NCBI RefSeq assembly: GCF_019803445.1
Contig: NZ_CP081844.1
Location: 3,298,501 to 3,362,500, forward strand
Direction: 5' to 3'
DNA length: 64,000 nucleotides
From: Caenibius sp. WL
GTDB lineage: Bacteria; Pseudomonadota; Alphaproteobacteria; Sphingomonadales; Sphingomonadaceae
The stretch's first letter is position 1; every line of letters begins with the position of its first letter. Made by a program: the position numbers and the translations under genes. Below the pieces are notes generated by a model, which made no database searches, had not been told where the DNA came from, and saw only the letters and a program-made list of their open reading frames with translations. Below are positions 17,287-26,917 of the stretch, in pieces.

Positions 17287-19692
17287 TCAGAAGGCGAAGT
17301 TGACTTCCAGACCGTAAGTCCGGCCGTTGATGTACTGGATCGTCTGGACGATGGCGGTCGGCCCGAACAGCGCCACATCATCCTTGTCGAACAGGTTCTG
17401 ACCCCAGAGCGATACACCCACTTTGCTGCCCATGAACGGCATATCGACAAGGCCAATCCGGCCATCGACGATCCAGTGCCCCTTGGAAACAGCCAGCTTT
17501 TCCAGCGCCGGCGTATCGGGCGCAAACGTACCCAGTGCCACCGTCGAGCGATAACGCCCATCAAGCCGGGCCATGAAGTGGCCGCCACTTGAGAATTCGG
17601 GGAAATTGTATTGTCCCGAGAAGCGCATGTTCCACTTCGGTGAATAAGTCGGCTGGGCAATATCCGACACGTCGGTCACTACACCGCCAACGGCCGAGAG
17701 GTACTCCTTATACTTGAAATTGGTGTAACCGATGTTGGCTTCAAGCGTCAGGCCATCGGTGGGCACGGCGGTGAATTCCGCTTCGAGACCCCAAATGCGC
17801 GCCTTGCCTGCATTTTCGAACCGTTGCACACCGTCCTGGAATGTCTGGATCTGCATGTCCTTGTAGTCCATCAGGAAGGCTGCAAGGTTTGCACGCAGAC
17901 GGCGGTCGAACAATTCACTCTTCAGACCGATTTCATAGGACGTCAGCTTTTCCGGATCGTACGGAATGGCGCTGAGGATACCGCCCGCCACATAGCCGGT
18001 CGAGATTTTCGCATAACCGGTGATATCGCTGGTCGGACGATACGTCGCAATCGCCGTATAAGTGAACTCGTTGAAAGTCTTACGATAGGTGCCTGGCGGC
18101 AGAATGCCCCCGCTACCCAGCCCCGGCGCGCCGATAAAGATCAGTTCCATCTTGCGCTTGTCTTTGGTGTAGCGTCCGCCCAGCGCGATATCGAACTTGT
18201 CGGTCACGTGGAACGTCGCCTGCGCATAACCGGCGTAGGACTTGTTGGTCGCGGTATTGACGTTGATGCCGCTGCCGAACGCTGCGTCAAACGGCGTGGC
18301 GATCACATTGCCACCCACTGTCGGCTGCATCACGCCCAGCACGTTCTTCGCAGGCGAACGTTCACGGAAATAGAACCCGCCGAACGTCACATCGAACACA
18401 TCGCCCGTGTAGATTCCCTGCAATTCCTGCGTGAACTGCTTTTGCGACGTGCTCCTCGCGGTCAGCAAGGTATAGAGGTGATCGTTCGGCCCCGGCGGAT
18501 TGGCAGCAATAATTGCTCCCTTTTCTGCGTCAGTCAGTTTTGGGTTCAACATGGCGCCAAGCTGTGTCTGAGTGAACAGGAGCCCACCAGTTCCAGCAAG
18601 GTCGAAGGCATTCGGCTTCTGCTTGAACTTGCGATACCCCGAAATACTCTTCACAACGAAATTATCGCTCGCCTGCCAGGTCAGCGTCAGGTTATGCCCC
18701 TGCACCGTCAGCGGTTGCACCGAAGTCGCGTTGGCCACCGTCTTGAGCGGCTTGCCGCTACCCACAAAATTGGTGATACCGCCGTAATACGGCTGCAGGG
18801 CAAAAATCGCCTGGGTCAGGCCGGCGAGTTGCCCCGTATGACCGAGGACCTGCACCGGCGCGCCCACCGTTTTGCTGTCCGTGTAATCGAACCGGTAGTC
18901 AGCCGTGACATCGCCCATATCCAGATGCGCGGCAAGCTGGACTGCGTCGACATTGCGCGCGCCCAGGCGATCCGCATAAGTCAACGTCCCGAAACTGGGA
19001 ATGCGCGCAGAATAGTTCATTTTCTGCCCGCCGAGCTGGTTCTTCATCCAGCCATGCGATTCATCATGCAGATAGGAAACCTTGACCGATAACGGGCCCA
19101 TTGCCGGCAGATTGACCGTAGTACGCAGGCGCAGCGAATCCTGATTGCCGTACGAAGCCATTGCCTTGACACCGAATTCGCCGGTCGGCTTGGCCGTCAC
19201 AAGGCTGATAGCGCCGCCAGTAGCGTTGCGGCCGAACAGTGTTCCCTGCGGCCCGCGCAGGACTTCAACCTGCTGGATATCGGCAAGATCGAAAATCGCG
19301 CCCACCGAACGACCGATATAGACGCCATCAAGATAGACGCCGATCTTCGGGTCGACCGCGTTATCCGATGTACCCGAGTTGATACCGCGCATGGAGATGG
19401 TCGGGATCGACTGGATCCCCTGCGACGAAATCTGCAAGTTCGGCGCCAGACCGGACAGGTTCTGCACGTCTTTGACGCGCATGTTATCCAGCGTATTGCT
19501 GTCCAATGCGGTCACGGCAACCGGAACGTCCTGAATGTTTTCCGAGCGCCGCTGCGCCGTGACGACGATTTCGCTCAACCCGCCCGAACGGGCGCTTTCT
19601 TCCGTCGTCTGCGCCGAGGCCATGCCCGGCATGGCCGCGCCGGCCGCTATCGCGACGACCGCTGTCCGCACCAAAAGACTACGCTTATTCAT
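17287..19692 (-). CDS. TonB-dependent outer-membrane receptor
   Basis: An 801-residue receptor. The signal peptide ends near 'GMASAQ' (residue 28); the TonB-box-like 'SEIVVTAQRR' follows, then the plug domain ('NLSGLAPNLQISSQGIQS', 'LRGPQGTLFGRNATGGAISLVTAKP' in outline around residue 150) and a 22-strand beta barrel ending in 'TYGLEVNFAF' with a terminal Phe. It would take up a large or scarce substrate across the outer membrane; the subtype resembles the abundant sphingomonad receptors of unknown substrate. The Shine-Dalgarno GGGAGG abuts the ATG directly, an unusually short spacing. Confidence 0.93.
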   Translation of the reverse strand: MNKRSLLVRTAVVAIAAGAAMPGMASAQTTEESARSGGLSEIVVTAQRRSENIQDVPVAVTALDSNTLDNMRVKDVQNLSGLAPNLQISSQGIQSIPTISMRGINSGTSDNAVDPKIGVYLDGVYIGRSVGAIFDLADIQQVEVLRGPQGTLFGRNATGGAISLVTAKPTGEFGVKAMASYGNQDSLRLRTTVNLPAMGPLSVKVSYLHDESHGWMKNQLGGQKMNYSARIPSFGTLTYADRLGARNVDAVQLAAHLDMGDVTADYRFDYTDSKTVGAPVQVLGHTGQLAGLTQAIFALQPYYGGITNFVGSGKPLKTVANATSVQPLTVQGHNLTLTWQASDNFVVKSISGYRKFKQKPNAFDLAGTGGLLFTQTQLGAMLNPKLTDAEKGAIIAANPPGPNDHLYTLLTARSTSQKQFTQELQGIYTGDVFDVTFGGFYFRERSPAKNVLGVMQPTVGGNVIATPFDAAFGSGINVNTATNKSYAGYAQATFHVTDKFDIALGGRYTKDKRKMELIFIGAPGLGSGGILPPGTYRKTFNEFTYTAIATYRPTSDITGYAKISTGYVAGGILSAIPYDPEKLTSYEIGLKSELFDRRLRANLAAFLMDYKDMQIQTFQDGVQRFENAGKARIWGLEAEFTAVPTDGLTLEANIGYTNFKYKEYLSAVGGVVTDVSDIAQPTYSPKWNMRFSGQYNFPEFSSGGHFMARLDGRYRSTVALGTFAPDTPALEKLAVSKGHWIVDGRIGLVDMPFMGSKVGVSLWGQNLFDKDDVALFGPTAIVQTIQYINGRTYGLEVNFAF

Positions 19693-20349
19693 CCTCCCAA
19701 ACCCTTTCCTTAGACGTTCTTGAGACGTTTTGCCATTGTTATACTTGCTATTGTTCCGTCAGTGCCCGCTATTCTTACCAAGCATCACACCGCGTCTTTG
19801 CAGACCCCTAAAAACCTAAACTATAGTCTATTTTGTTGCTGGCAGACATGATCACAGCCGGAAAAATCAACCGGCCAAGCCACATCGCAAACGGGAAAAA
19901 TGGTTCCGGAAAGGCAAGACGTTTCACAAGCGGATTGCGTCACTCCGCAAAATGTCGGCCATTTCAAGGGAATCAAGCAACACCCCGGCGGCACGAGTGT
20001 GCCCGGACCATTGTAAGCGACCCTTCGAATGCCACAGGGCTCACCTTCATAAGCCACCTCCCCAGCATATCCGTATATATCTTTATTATCTACTTGCGAT
20101 GCTACCGCCGAAAATTCGATTCGCAAGGTGTAAATAATTACCGGCAAAGTTACCGTTCTCCGCGCGGCGCAAAGGCAACACCTGCCCAGCGCCGTTTGAC
20201 GGGGCCGTTCGCCTGGCGGCCTGCGCACCGCCGGAAAATCGCCACCAAACCCATGAATCGCCTGCCATGGCTTGGCGGCCGGGCCGGAGCGTCCTATTCC
20301 CGCGTCATGGCCCGTTGCGGGCCGGCCATCCGGGGGAGCCGCCGTCGCC
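19693..20349. other. Intergenic region, no gene supported
   Basis: 657 nt between divergent genes (the receptor and the TRIC-type channel). The part from about 19720 to 20150 is clearly AT-richer than the flanks and should hold the receptor promoter on the minus strand. A TATAGT element lies near 19820 on that strand, but I cannot pair it with a good -35. The right part (20150-20349) is GC-rich without a coding signal. Open frames crossing it have no family resemblance. Confidence 0.6.
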
Positions 20350-20979
20350 ATGCCCAGCACCGAGCTTACCGAGCTTCCCGCCCTGCTCGGCATTCTCGAT
20401 CTGGCCGGGATCGCGATCTTCGCGCTTTCCGGCGCGCTGCTTGCCGCGCGGCTGGGGCAGACGTTCGTCACGCTGTCCTTCTTCGCGGTGATCACCGGGG
20501 TCGGCGGCGGTTCGGTGCGCGATCTGCTGATCGGTGCGCCGGTGTTCTGGATTCACGATCCCTGGGTCGCGCCGGTATGTCTCTGCGTGGCGTTGCTGGT
20601 GTGGTTCACCCCGCATCGCCTGTGGGACGGCAAACTGCTCGAATGGGCCGACGCCGTGGGCCTTTCCGCCTATGCCGTGCTGGGGACGGCCAAAGCGCTG
20701 AGCTATGGCGTCGCCCCCGTCACCGCCGCGCTGATGGGCGTGATCAGCGGCTGCGTCGGCGGGGTCATCCGCGATGTGCTGGCCGGACGCCCGTCGATCA
20801 TCATGCGGCCCGAACTCTATGTCACGGCCGCCGCACTGTCCGCCGCCCTGTGCGCGGCGGGTACGGAACTGGGCCTGACCGGCTGGATCGTATGGCTCGC
20901 TTCCGCTGGAGCCGGTTTCTGCCTGCGCGGCGCGGCGATCCATTGGGGGCTGGGCCTGCCCGCCTACCGCCACCGCTGA
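20350..20979 (+). CDS. TRIC-type (UPF0126/YicG-like) membrane channel protein
   Basis: A 209-residue protein of seven predicted helices made of two repeats, each with a Gly-rich kinked segment: 'ITGVGGGSVRDLLIGAPVFWI' in outline near residue 50 and 'GCVGGVIRDVLAGRPSIIM' near residue 135. This internal duplication with GGGxxRD is diagnostic of the bacterial relatives of trimeric intracellular cation channels. It probably conducts K+ or, as proposed for YicG, small metabolites. The start at 20350 begins 'MPSTELTELPALLGILDLAG', matching family N-termini; upstream in-frame ATGs give an implausible basic leader. Confidence 0.85.
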   Translation: MPSTELTELPALLGILDLAGIAIFALSGALLAARLGQTFVTLSFFAVITGVGGGSVRDLLIGAPVFWIHDPWVAPVCLCVALLVWFTPHRLWDGKLLEWADAVGLSAYAVLGTAKALSYGVAPVTAALMGVISGCVGGVIRDVLAGRPSIIMRPELYVTAAALSAALCAAGTELGLTGWIVWLASAGAGFCLRGAAIHWGLGLPAYRHR

Positions 20980-21013
20980 TACCTTGCGGGCGGATATCTT
21001 GCGGGGCGGGCGA

Positions 21014-22312
21014 TCAGCCTTCGCCCGTCATGATCCGCATCCCCGCGCGCAACCGGCGCCCCACGTCCGCCACGCGATTGGCCGAGGGGCGCGCGAACTG
21101 CGTCAGCGCCACCCCGATCGACCACAGCGATTGCAGATGAGCGGTGAGCGCTTCCTGCCGGTCGGCGGAAATCCGCCCGTCGGGCGCGCCGCGTTCCAGC
21201 CGCATGGCCAGCGCATCGGATGCCAGATCGGGTTCGCGCCAGCCCATCAGGAACAGTTCGCATGACGCCAGGAACAGCGGCACATCGCCCACCCGCTGCT
21301 CGACGATCATATAGGTGAAGACATCCGCCATGCGCCCATGCGGCCCGGATGCGGAAAAATGCGGCCATTGCGCCATCTGCGTCAACGGTTCGGCCGCCAT
21401 GAAACGCTGGTGCACCGCCCGGTAGAGCGCGGTCAGCAAGGCCCGCCGATCGGGGAAATGATACAGCACGGAGGACGGCGCGACCTGCGCCCGCGCGGCG
21501 ATCTTGCGATAACTCAGCGCGTCGGCCCCGGTTTCCGCCGTCAGCGTGACCCCCGCGTGAAGGATATCGGCCGGAACGCCGCCCTGCCTCTCCACTTCCG
21601 CCGGCCCTTTTCCGGGCCGCTTGCCGCGCAGGGCGCGAAAGTGCGCCAGCCAATAGCCCGCGCCCGCTTCTTCCACCCGGCATGCGAGGCTGACCAGTTC
21701 GCGGTTCAGCACATCGCTTTCCCGCCGGAAAAGCGCGGGGCCGCTGGCCAGGACAAGGCCGACCAGCAGTTCGACCAGGAACAACGCCTCGTCCGGCTCC
21801 AGCAGGGCCGCATGCGCCAGCGCCGCGGCCGTTTCCGCCGCCCATCGCTCCGCCAGCGCGGCATAGGCGGGATCGCGCACGGCTTGGACCAGCAGATGCA
21901 GCACCACGGCGGTGTGTATCGCCGCCGCGCCTTCGCGCAGCCATTCGGCGGCCAGCGCCACGGTGATATCCCGCCGCACCGCGCGCCGCACCGAATCGGG
22001 CTCGCCCCCTTCCCCACCGGGGGCAAGCGCGGACAGAACGGCCGCCGAACCCGCCAGATGGCTGGTGACTGCCTGCGCGTAGATCGCTTCGAGCAAGTGC
22101 GCCTTGCTGCGGAAATGGTGTTGCAACGTCGGCGGCGGAATGCCTGCCCGCTCCGCAATCGCGCGCACGCTGGCCCCTTCCGGCCCGGCCTGCGCGATCA
22201 GTTGCCCGCCGGCTGCGAGAATCAGATCGGCGGTTTGCCCGTTGCCCATCCCGCTGGCGTAGCAGAGCCGCCGCCGCTTGGCCAAGCGCGCCCGCATCCC
22301 ATCCGCACACAT
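21014..22312 (-). CDS. Regulator with two TetR DNA-binding domains in one polypeptide
   Basis: A 432-residue protein, twice the usual TetR length. Domain 1 HTH: 'ILAAGGQLIAQAGPEGASVRAIAER' in outline, then 'AGIPPPTLQHHFRSKAHLLEAIYA' (about residues 30-80). A first ligand-like region follows to about residue 215, then a basic linker 'GKRPGKGPAEVERQGG'. Domain 2 HTH: 'HAGVTLTAETGADALSYRKIAA' and 'QVAPSSVLYHFPDRRALLTALY' (about 250-300), and a second ligand-like region. Both recognition ends are intact (HHFRSK, YHFPDR), so it may act as a covalent pseudodimer. It is divergent from the TonB receptor at 22474, its likely target. Starts at 22297 and 22249 are also possible. Confidence 0.85.
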   Translation of the reverse strand: MCADGMRARLAKRRRLCYASGMGNGQTADLILAAGGQLIAQAGPEGASVRAIAERAGIPPPTLQHHFRSKAHLLEAIYAQAVTSHLAGSAAVLSALAPGGEGGEPDSVRRAVRRDITVALAAEWLREGAAAIHTAVVLHLLVQAVRDPAYAALAERWAAETAAALAHAALLEPDEALFLVELLVGLVLASGPALFRRESDVLNRELVSLACRVEEAGAGYWLAHFRALRGKRPGKGPAEVERQGGVPADILHAGVTLTAETGADALSYRKIAARAQVAPSSVLYHFPDRRALLTALYRAVHQRFMAAEPLTQMAQWPHFSASGPHGRMADVFTYMIVEQRVGDVPLFLASCELFLMGWREPDLASDALAMRLERGAPDGRISADRQEALTAHLQSLWSIGVALTQFARPSANRVADVGRRLRAGMRIMTGEG

Positions 22313-22473
22313 GTATTGCCACCCTGCTCAAACCAGCGGATTTTTGAAGCCTCTGTCATGAACCTGACATATAAATTGCCCAGATACCCCACGAATCTTT
22401 TGATTTACTGTACGACACGTATTGAAACATTCGTATGGTCCTGATAGCCACTCCTCAAAATCGGGAGGATTGA

Positions 22474-24891
22474 ATGACTGAATGGGGTAAAGCTTTCTGG
22501 TTGCTCGCAGGCAGCAGCATCGCACTGACCGCGACGCCCGCCACAGCCCAGACGGCTGACGAAACCGCTGCCGCGGAAGCGGGGGGCACGGAAATCATCG
22601 TCACCGCACAGCGGCGCGATCAGAAAATCACCGACACTTCGGTTTCGGTCGCGGCCTTTTCCGAAGAACGGCTCGAAGCGCTGGGGGCGCAGGATGTGCG
22701 CGATGTCGCGCTGTTCGCGCCCAGCCTCAATTTCGTCAAAAGCGCGCAGATCAACCAGATCGCCATTCGCGGGCTCGGCTCGCCCGGGCTGGACGAATTC
22801 GAAAGCGCGGTCGGTTTCTACACCGATGGCGTCTATTCCTCGAAATCGCGCAGCGCGCTGACGCCGTTCTACGATCTCGCCGGGGTCGAAGTCTTGCGCG
22901 GCCCGCAAGGGGTGCTGTTCGGCAAGAACGCGCTGTCCGGCGTCATCAGCATCCGCACCGCCGAACCGGAAGAGGATTTCGGCGGCTATGTCACCGCGCA
23001 AGCGGGCAGTTTCGGCCTGTTCGAAGCGCAAGGCGCCGTGACCGGGAGCGTGGGCGACAATGTCAGCCTGCGCCTGGCCGGGATCGCGCGCACGCGCGGC
23101 GGCTATCTCGACGATCTCGCCCCCGGCAAAAGCAACGGCGGGCGCCAGCGCACATACGGTCTGCGCGGCCGCGCCAATATCGACCTGAGCGACACCACCC
23201 GGCTCAAGGTCAAGTACGAATGGTTCCGCGACACCGAATACGGCTACACCCGGCAATTGACCGCGGTCGGCCCGGCCGATGCCGCCAACCCGCTGTTCAA
23301 CGGCATCGAGACCAAGCTCGATCGCAGAGTCTATTCGGGGCAGACCGGGATCTACAACGTCGATGCGCTGGTCGGCACCGAAGCGCATATCGCCATGGCC
23401 GAACTGGAACACGAACTGGGCAACGGCGACACGTTGACCGTGGTTGGCGGCTATAACAACTTCTACCACCGCCTGCGGCGCGGCGACGCCTTGCCGATCG
23501 ACACGCTGTTGCAGGCCAACCCCACCCGCAACGAAGCCGCGACGGCGGAAATACGGCTGACTTCGGCCAGCGACCGCCCGCTGCGCTATATCCTCGGCGC
23601 TTATGGTGACATGACCTGGACTTCGCGCAGCGGCTATTCCGCGCTCAACCTCGCCGCTGTCGGACGGGGCGTGCGCCAGGCGCTGATCGGGCAAGGCATT
23701 CCCGAAGCGCTGCTGCCTTCGCTGGCCGGATTCGACGCGGCCAACACGCTGGTTCTCGCCAGCCCGTTCCGGCAGCGCGGCAAAAGCTGGGCGGTGTTCG
23801 GCGAAGTCAGCTACGACATCACCCCCGCGCTGACGCTGACAGGCGGCCTGCGGTATAGCTGGGATCGCGTCAGCGTGCGGCGCGGCTTCGGCAACACGCT
23901 CGATCTCAACGGCCACCGCTTCGCCTCGGTGGATAGCTACGGCGCGGTCGTGCCGGTGCCCGGCTTCGAACTGCGGCCGGGCCTGACGGTGGAACAACTG
24001 CTCGCAGGCACGATGCAGGGCGTCTATGGCAGCATCGTCGCCCTGCCCGGCACGCCGGACGACAATCTGCGGATGAGCGACGGGCGCCTCCAGCCCGCCC
24101 TGCGCATCGAATACCGCCCGTCAAACCGCCTGCTGATCTACGGCACGGTGCAGACCGGGACCAAGCAGGGCGGCTTCAACACTTCCAGCCTGCTGCCCGC
24201 CACTTCGTTCTCCAAGGAGAAGGCGCTGGCTTACGAAGTCGGGGCGAAATACGATTTCGGCAAAGGGTATTTCACCCTTTCCGCTTTCCGCACCACGTTC
24301 GACGATCTGCAGGTTTCGGCGACCAACACCGCCGGCGCGGTGGACACCACCAACGCGGCCAAGGCCGTTTCGCAAGGGTTCGAAGCGGAACTGGCGGTGC
24401 AGCCGGTGCACGGCCTGCGCCTTGGCGCGTCCTATTCCTATGTCGATGCGCATTACCGCCGCTTCGCCAACGCGCCCTGCACGATCGACCAGCTTCATGC
24501 CAAGCCCACCGGGTGTTCGCAGGATCTGAGCGGGCGCGCCCTGCCCAACGCGCCGCGCCATTCGGCATCGGCCTATGCCGATCTGAACACGCCGCTCAGC
24601 GATGGGGTCAACCTGCTGGCTTCGGCCAATATCGGCTGGAAAGCGGGCTATTACACCGAAATCACCGACACGCCCCAGCAGCGGGCGGATGCGCTGGCGA
24701 TCGTCAACGGCCGCATCGGTGTGGAACTGCCCGATACCGGGCTGACGGTGGCGCTGATCGGCAAGAACATCTTCAACGCGCGCGGTGCGCTGATGGTGCA
24801 GCGGGCTTCGAACGCGCGCGATCCGGGCACGCTGATGTCGATGATGAACGAACCGCGCAGCATTGCGGTGGAGGCGCGAATCGCGTTCTAA
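22474..24891 (+). CDS. TonB-dependent outer-membrane receptor
   Basis: An 805-residue receptor. Signal peptide through 'TATPATAQ' (about residue 25), TonB-box-like 'TEIIVTAQRRD', plug domain with 'IAIRGLGSPGLDEF' and 'VEVLRGPQGVLFGKNALSG', then a beta barrel ending in 'RSIAVEARIAF' (terminal Phe). GGGAGG lies 5 nt before the ATG. It is divergent from the double-TetR regulator and 157 nt upstream of a secreted metallophosphoesterase on the same strand, suggesting uptake of a compound processed by that enzyme. This is inference from context only. Confidence 0.93.
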   Translation: MTEWGKAFWLLAGSSIALTATPATAQTADETAAAEAGGTEIIVTAQRRDQKITDTSVSVAAFSEERLEALGAQDVRDVALFAPSLNFVKSAQINQIAIRGLGSPGLDEFESAVGFYTDGVYSSKSRSALTPFYDLAGVEVLRGPQGVLFGKNALSGVISIRTAEPEEDFGGYVTAQAGSFGLFEAQGAVTGSVGDNVSLRLAGIARTRGGYLDDLAPGKSNGGRQRTYGLRGRANIDLSDTTRLKVKYEWFRDTEYGYTRQLTAVGPADAANPLFNGIETKLDRRVYSGQTGIYNVDALVGTEAHIAMAELEHELGNGDTLTVVGGYNNFYHRLRRGDALPIDTLLQANPTRNEAATAEIRLTSASDRPLRYILGAYGDMTWTSRSGYSALNLAAVGRGVRQALIGQGIPEALLPSLAGFDAANTLVLASPFRQRGKSWAVFGEVSYDITPALTLTGGLRYSWDRVSVRRGFGNTLDLNGHRFASVDSYGAVVPVPGFELRPGLTVEQLLAGTMQGVYGSIVALPGTPDDNLRMSDGRLQPALRIEYRPSNRLLIYGTVQTGTKQGGFNTSSLLPATSFSKEKALAYEVGAKYDFGKGYFTLSAFRTTFDDLQVSATNTAGAVDTTNAAKAVSQGFEAELAVQPVHGLRLGASYSYVDAHYRRFANAPCTIDQLHAKPTGCSQDLSGRALPNAPRHSASAYADLNTPLSDGVNLLASANIGWKAGYYTEITDTPQQRADALAIVNGRIGVELPDTGLTVALIGKNIFNARGALMVQRASNARDPGTLMSMMNEPRSIAVEARIAF

Positions 24892-25048
24892 GAGTATCGC
24901 GCGGAAAGCGGAGCAGCCGGTCTTTCCGTATCGTGCGATCCGATGGCGAGAATGGGGGCAGGCGGCCCATGGCATATGGCCGCCGCCCGCCCCCGGCCCG
25001 GGGACCCTCGGTCTGGGCCCCCTGAGTTGGGAAAGAGGAGACCCATAA

Positions 25049-26089
25049 ATGAAAGCGAAATCCCTGAAATTCGGCGCGGCGATCCTGTCCGCCGCCCTGC
25101 TGGCCACCGCCGCCGGCGCACAGACGGAACAGCCCGCCTTCGTGCCCGATGCGCCCGGCCAGAAAGCCAACGGCTGGACCAAGGCGCCGGAAGCGCGCCC
25201 CGACACCATCCGCTTCGTCGTGGTCGGCGACCGGACCGGCCTGGCCCGGCCCGGCGTGTTCGAACAGGCAGTCAAGCAGGCGGACGGGCTGAAGCCCGAA
25301 TTCATCATCAACGTCGGCGATCTGCTCGAAGGGTACACCTCTGACCCCGCCGAACTGGCCAGCGAATGGGCGGAAATCGAAACCGCCGTCGCCGCATCCA
25401 AGACCCCGTTCTTCTTCGTGCCGGGCAATCACGATCTCGGCAACCAGCTCATGCTGGACAGCTGGCGCGAACGGCGGGGCGAACCCTATTACGCCTTCAC
25501 CTGGAAAGGCGCGCTGTTCCTCGTCCTCGACACGGAAGATCCGCCGATGGACATGCCCGCCGATTTCGCCAAGATGTTCCGCGAAATGGCCATGGGCATG
25601 CGCACCGATCCGGTGGGGACCGAAGCCAAGCTGAAGGAAGCGCTGGGCGATGTGAACGCCAACCGCGCCAAAGGCCAGTCCGATGGGGCGATGAAAGCGC
25701 TGGAAGGCGCGCGCTTCAGCAAGAAGCAGGTCGACTGGGCGCTGGATGTCCTGTCACGCCACAAGGATGCGCGTTGGACATTCGTGCTGATGCACAAGCC
25801 CGCTTGGACGCTCAATTCAGCGGAATTCGACCGCATCGAAAAGGCGCTGGGCAATCGCGGCTACACCGTGATCGCCGGCCACAATCACTATTACAAGTAT
25901 GACCAGCGCAACGGCCGCGATTACATCACCATGGGCACTGCGGGGGCGATTTCGCACCAGCACGGGCCGGGCGAGATGGATCATCTGGCCTGGGTGACGG
26001 TGGAAGATGGCGCCCCGGAAATCTCGCTGCTGAAGCTGACCGGCATTCTCGACCGCAAGGGCGAAAGCGGCCAGCCGCTGGCCAAGTAA
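25049..26089 (+). CDS. Exported metallophosphoesterase
   Basis: A 346-residue calcineurin-like phosphoesterase with signal peptide 'LSAALLATAAGAQ' (cut near residue 24). Metal-site motifs are 'VVGDRTG' (motif I), 'INVGDLLEG' (motif II), 'VPGNHDLG' (motif III), 'LMHKPAW' (His) and 'IAGHNHYYKYD' (GHxH). Motif I is GDRT rather than the usual GDxH, so one metal ligand is changed. It hydrolyses a phosphoester in the periplasm. Good ribosome site AGAGGAG. Follows the receptor gene in the same direction and may be co-regulated with it. Confidence 0.88.
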   Translation: MKAKSLKFGAAILSAALLATAAGAQTEQPAFVPDAPGQKANGWTKAPEARPDTIRFVVVGDRTGLARPGVFEQAVKQADGLKPEFIINVGDLLEGYTSDPAELASEWAEIETAVAASKTPFFFVPGNHDLGNQLMLDSWRERRGEPYYAFTWKGALFLVLDTEDPPMDMPADFAKMFREMAMGMRTDPVGTEAKLKEALGDVNANRAKGQSDGAMKALEGARFSKKQVDWALDVLSRHKDARWTFVLMHKPAWTLNSAEFDRIEKALGNRGYTVIAGHNHYYKYDQRNGRDYITMGTAGAISHQHGPGEMDHLAWVTVEDGAPEISLLKLTGILDRKGESGQPLAK

Positions 26090-26125
26090 GACGGCGGCAT
26101 GCGCTGATCGGGTTGAGGGACCCGG

Positions 26126-26743
26126 TCAGCGCGGCTCCGTCCCCCGGACGATGATATCGACGATCTGTTCGATATCGATCGTCCGGTCGGGCAGCGCGCT
26201 GATCAGTCTGGCATAGACGATCGCGCCCACCGCGATGTCGAACAGGGCATCGCTGTCCACATCCTTGCGCACCATGCCGCGCGCCTTGCCCTTGGCCAGA
26301 ACGCCGCGAAACATCTCGCGCGCTTCCTGTTCCTGGCTGGCTTCCAGTTCGCCCCGCAAGGCGGGATCGCGCTGCCAGGCGACCAGCGCCCCGATGGAAG
26401 CCGCCGCCACATCCTTCTGGCTGTAGCGATCGTGCAGCAGAGTGAGAATGGCCCGCATTTCCGCGCGCATCCCTTCCTCCTCGATCACATCGGGAAACAC
26501 GGTATTGCCGCGTGTGGCGATATCGGTGACGAGATGCGCCTTGCTGGGCCAGCGGCGATAGATCGAAACGCGTGAAATGCCCGTTGCCTGCGCCACCGCC
26601 TCGAATGTCAGCGCATCGGCCCCCTGCGTCGCCAGGATTTCGCGCGCGCAGGCCAGGATCGCCGCGTCGTTGGCGGGGTTGCGCGGCCGGCCGCGCGTTC
26701 TCGGCTTGCGCTCACCTTCCGTTTCGCCAACCTCGCGGGTCAT
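26126..26743 (-). CDS. TetR-family transcriptional regulator
   Basis: A 205-residue regulator. The basic N-terminal arm 'RKPRTRGRPRNP' is followed by the HTH 'ILACAREILATQGADALTFEAVAQ' in outline and 'TGISRVSIYRRWPSKAHLV' (residues about 25-75). The C-terminal half is a typical TetR ligand/dimer domain ending 'DIEQIVDIIVRGTEPR'. The start at 26743 is set by GGAG 8 nt upstream rather than the further ATG at 26770. It is divergent from the amidohydrolase operon at 26918 and probably represses it. Confidence 0.9.
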   Translation of the reverse strand: MTREVGETEGERKPRTRGRPRNPANDAAILACAREILATQGADALTFEAVAQATGISRVSIYRRWPSKAHLVTDIATRGNTVFPDVIEEEGMRAEMRAILTLLHDRYSQKDVAAASIGALVAWQRDPALRGELEASQEQEAREMFRGVLAKGKARGMVRKDVDSDALFDIAVGAIVYARLISALPDRTIDIEQIVDIIVRGTEPR

Positions 26744-26842
26744 GCTATTCTCCGTTCCGTCATAACGCATGTTCTAGCCCCCAAGCGGGCCGGATCACAA
26801 AGATTAAATTACACCTTGTTCACTATATCGGAATGTTATACG

Positions 26843-26860
26843 TTACGTTTTGTACCGTAA
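26843..26860. promoter_or_regulatory. Weak palindrome in the promoter region of the amidohydrolase operon
   Basis: TTACG (26843-26847) and CGTAA (26856-26860) are inverted around 8 nt in the AT-rich gap between the TetR gene and the amidohydrolase. Candidate TetR operator; arms are short, so chance is a real alternative. Confidence 0.3.
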
Positions 26861-26917
26861 ATAGGATGGACGTGCGGGCGATTCCCGCCCATCCCCAGCA
26901 AGGTTTGAGAGGACGCT

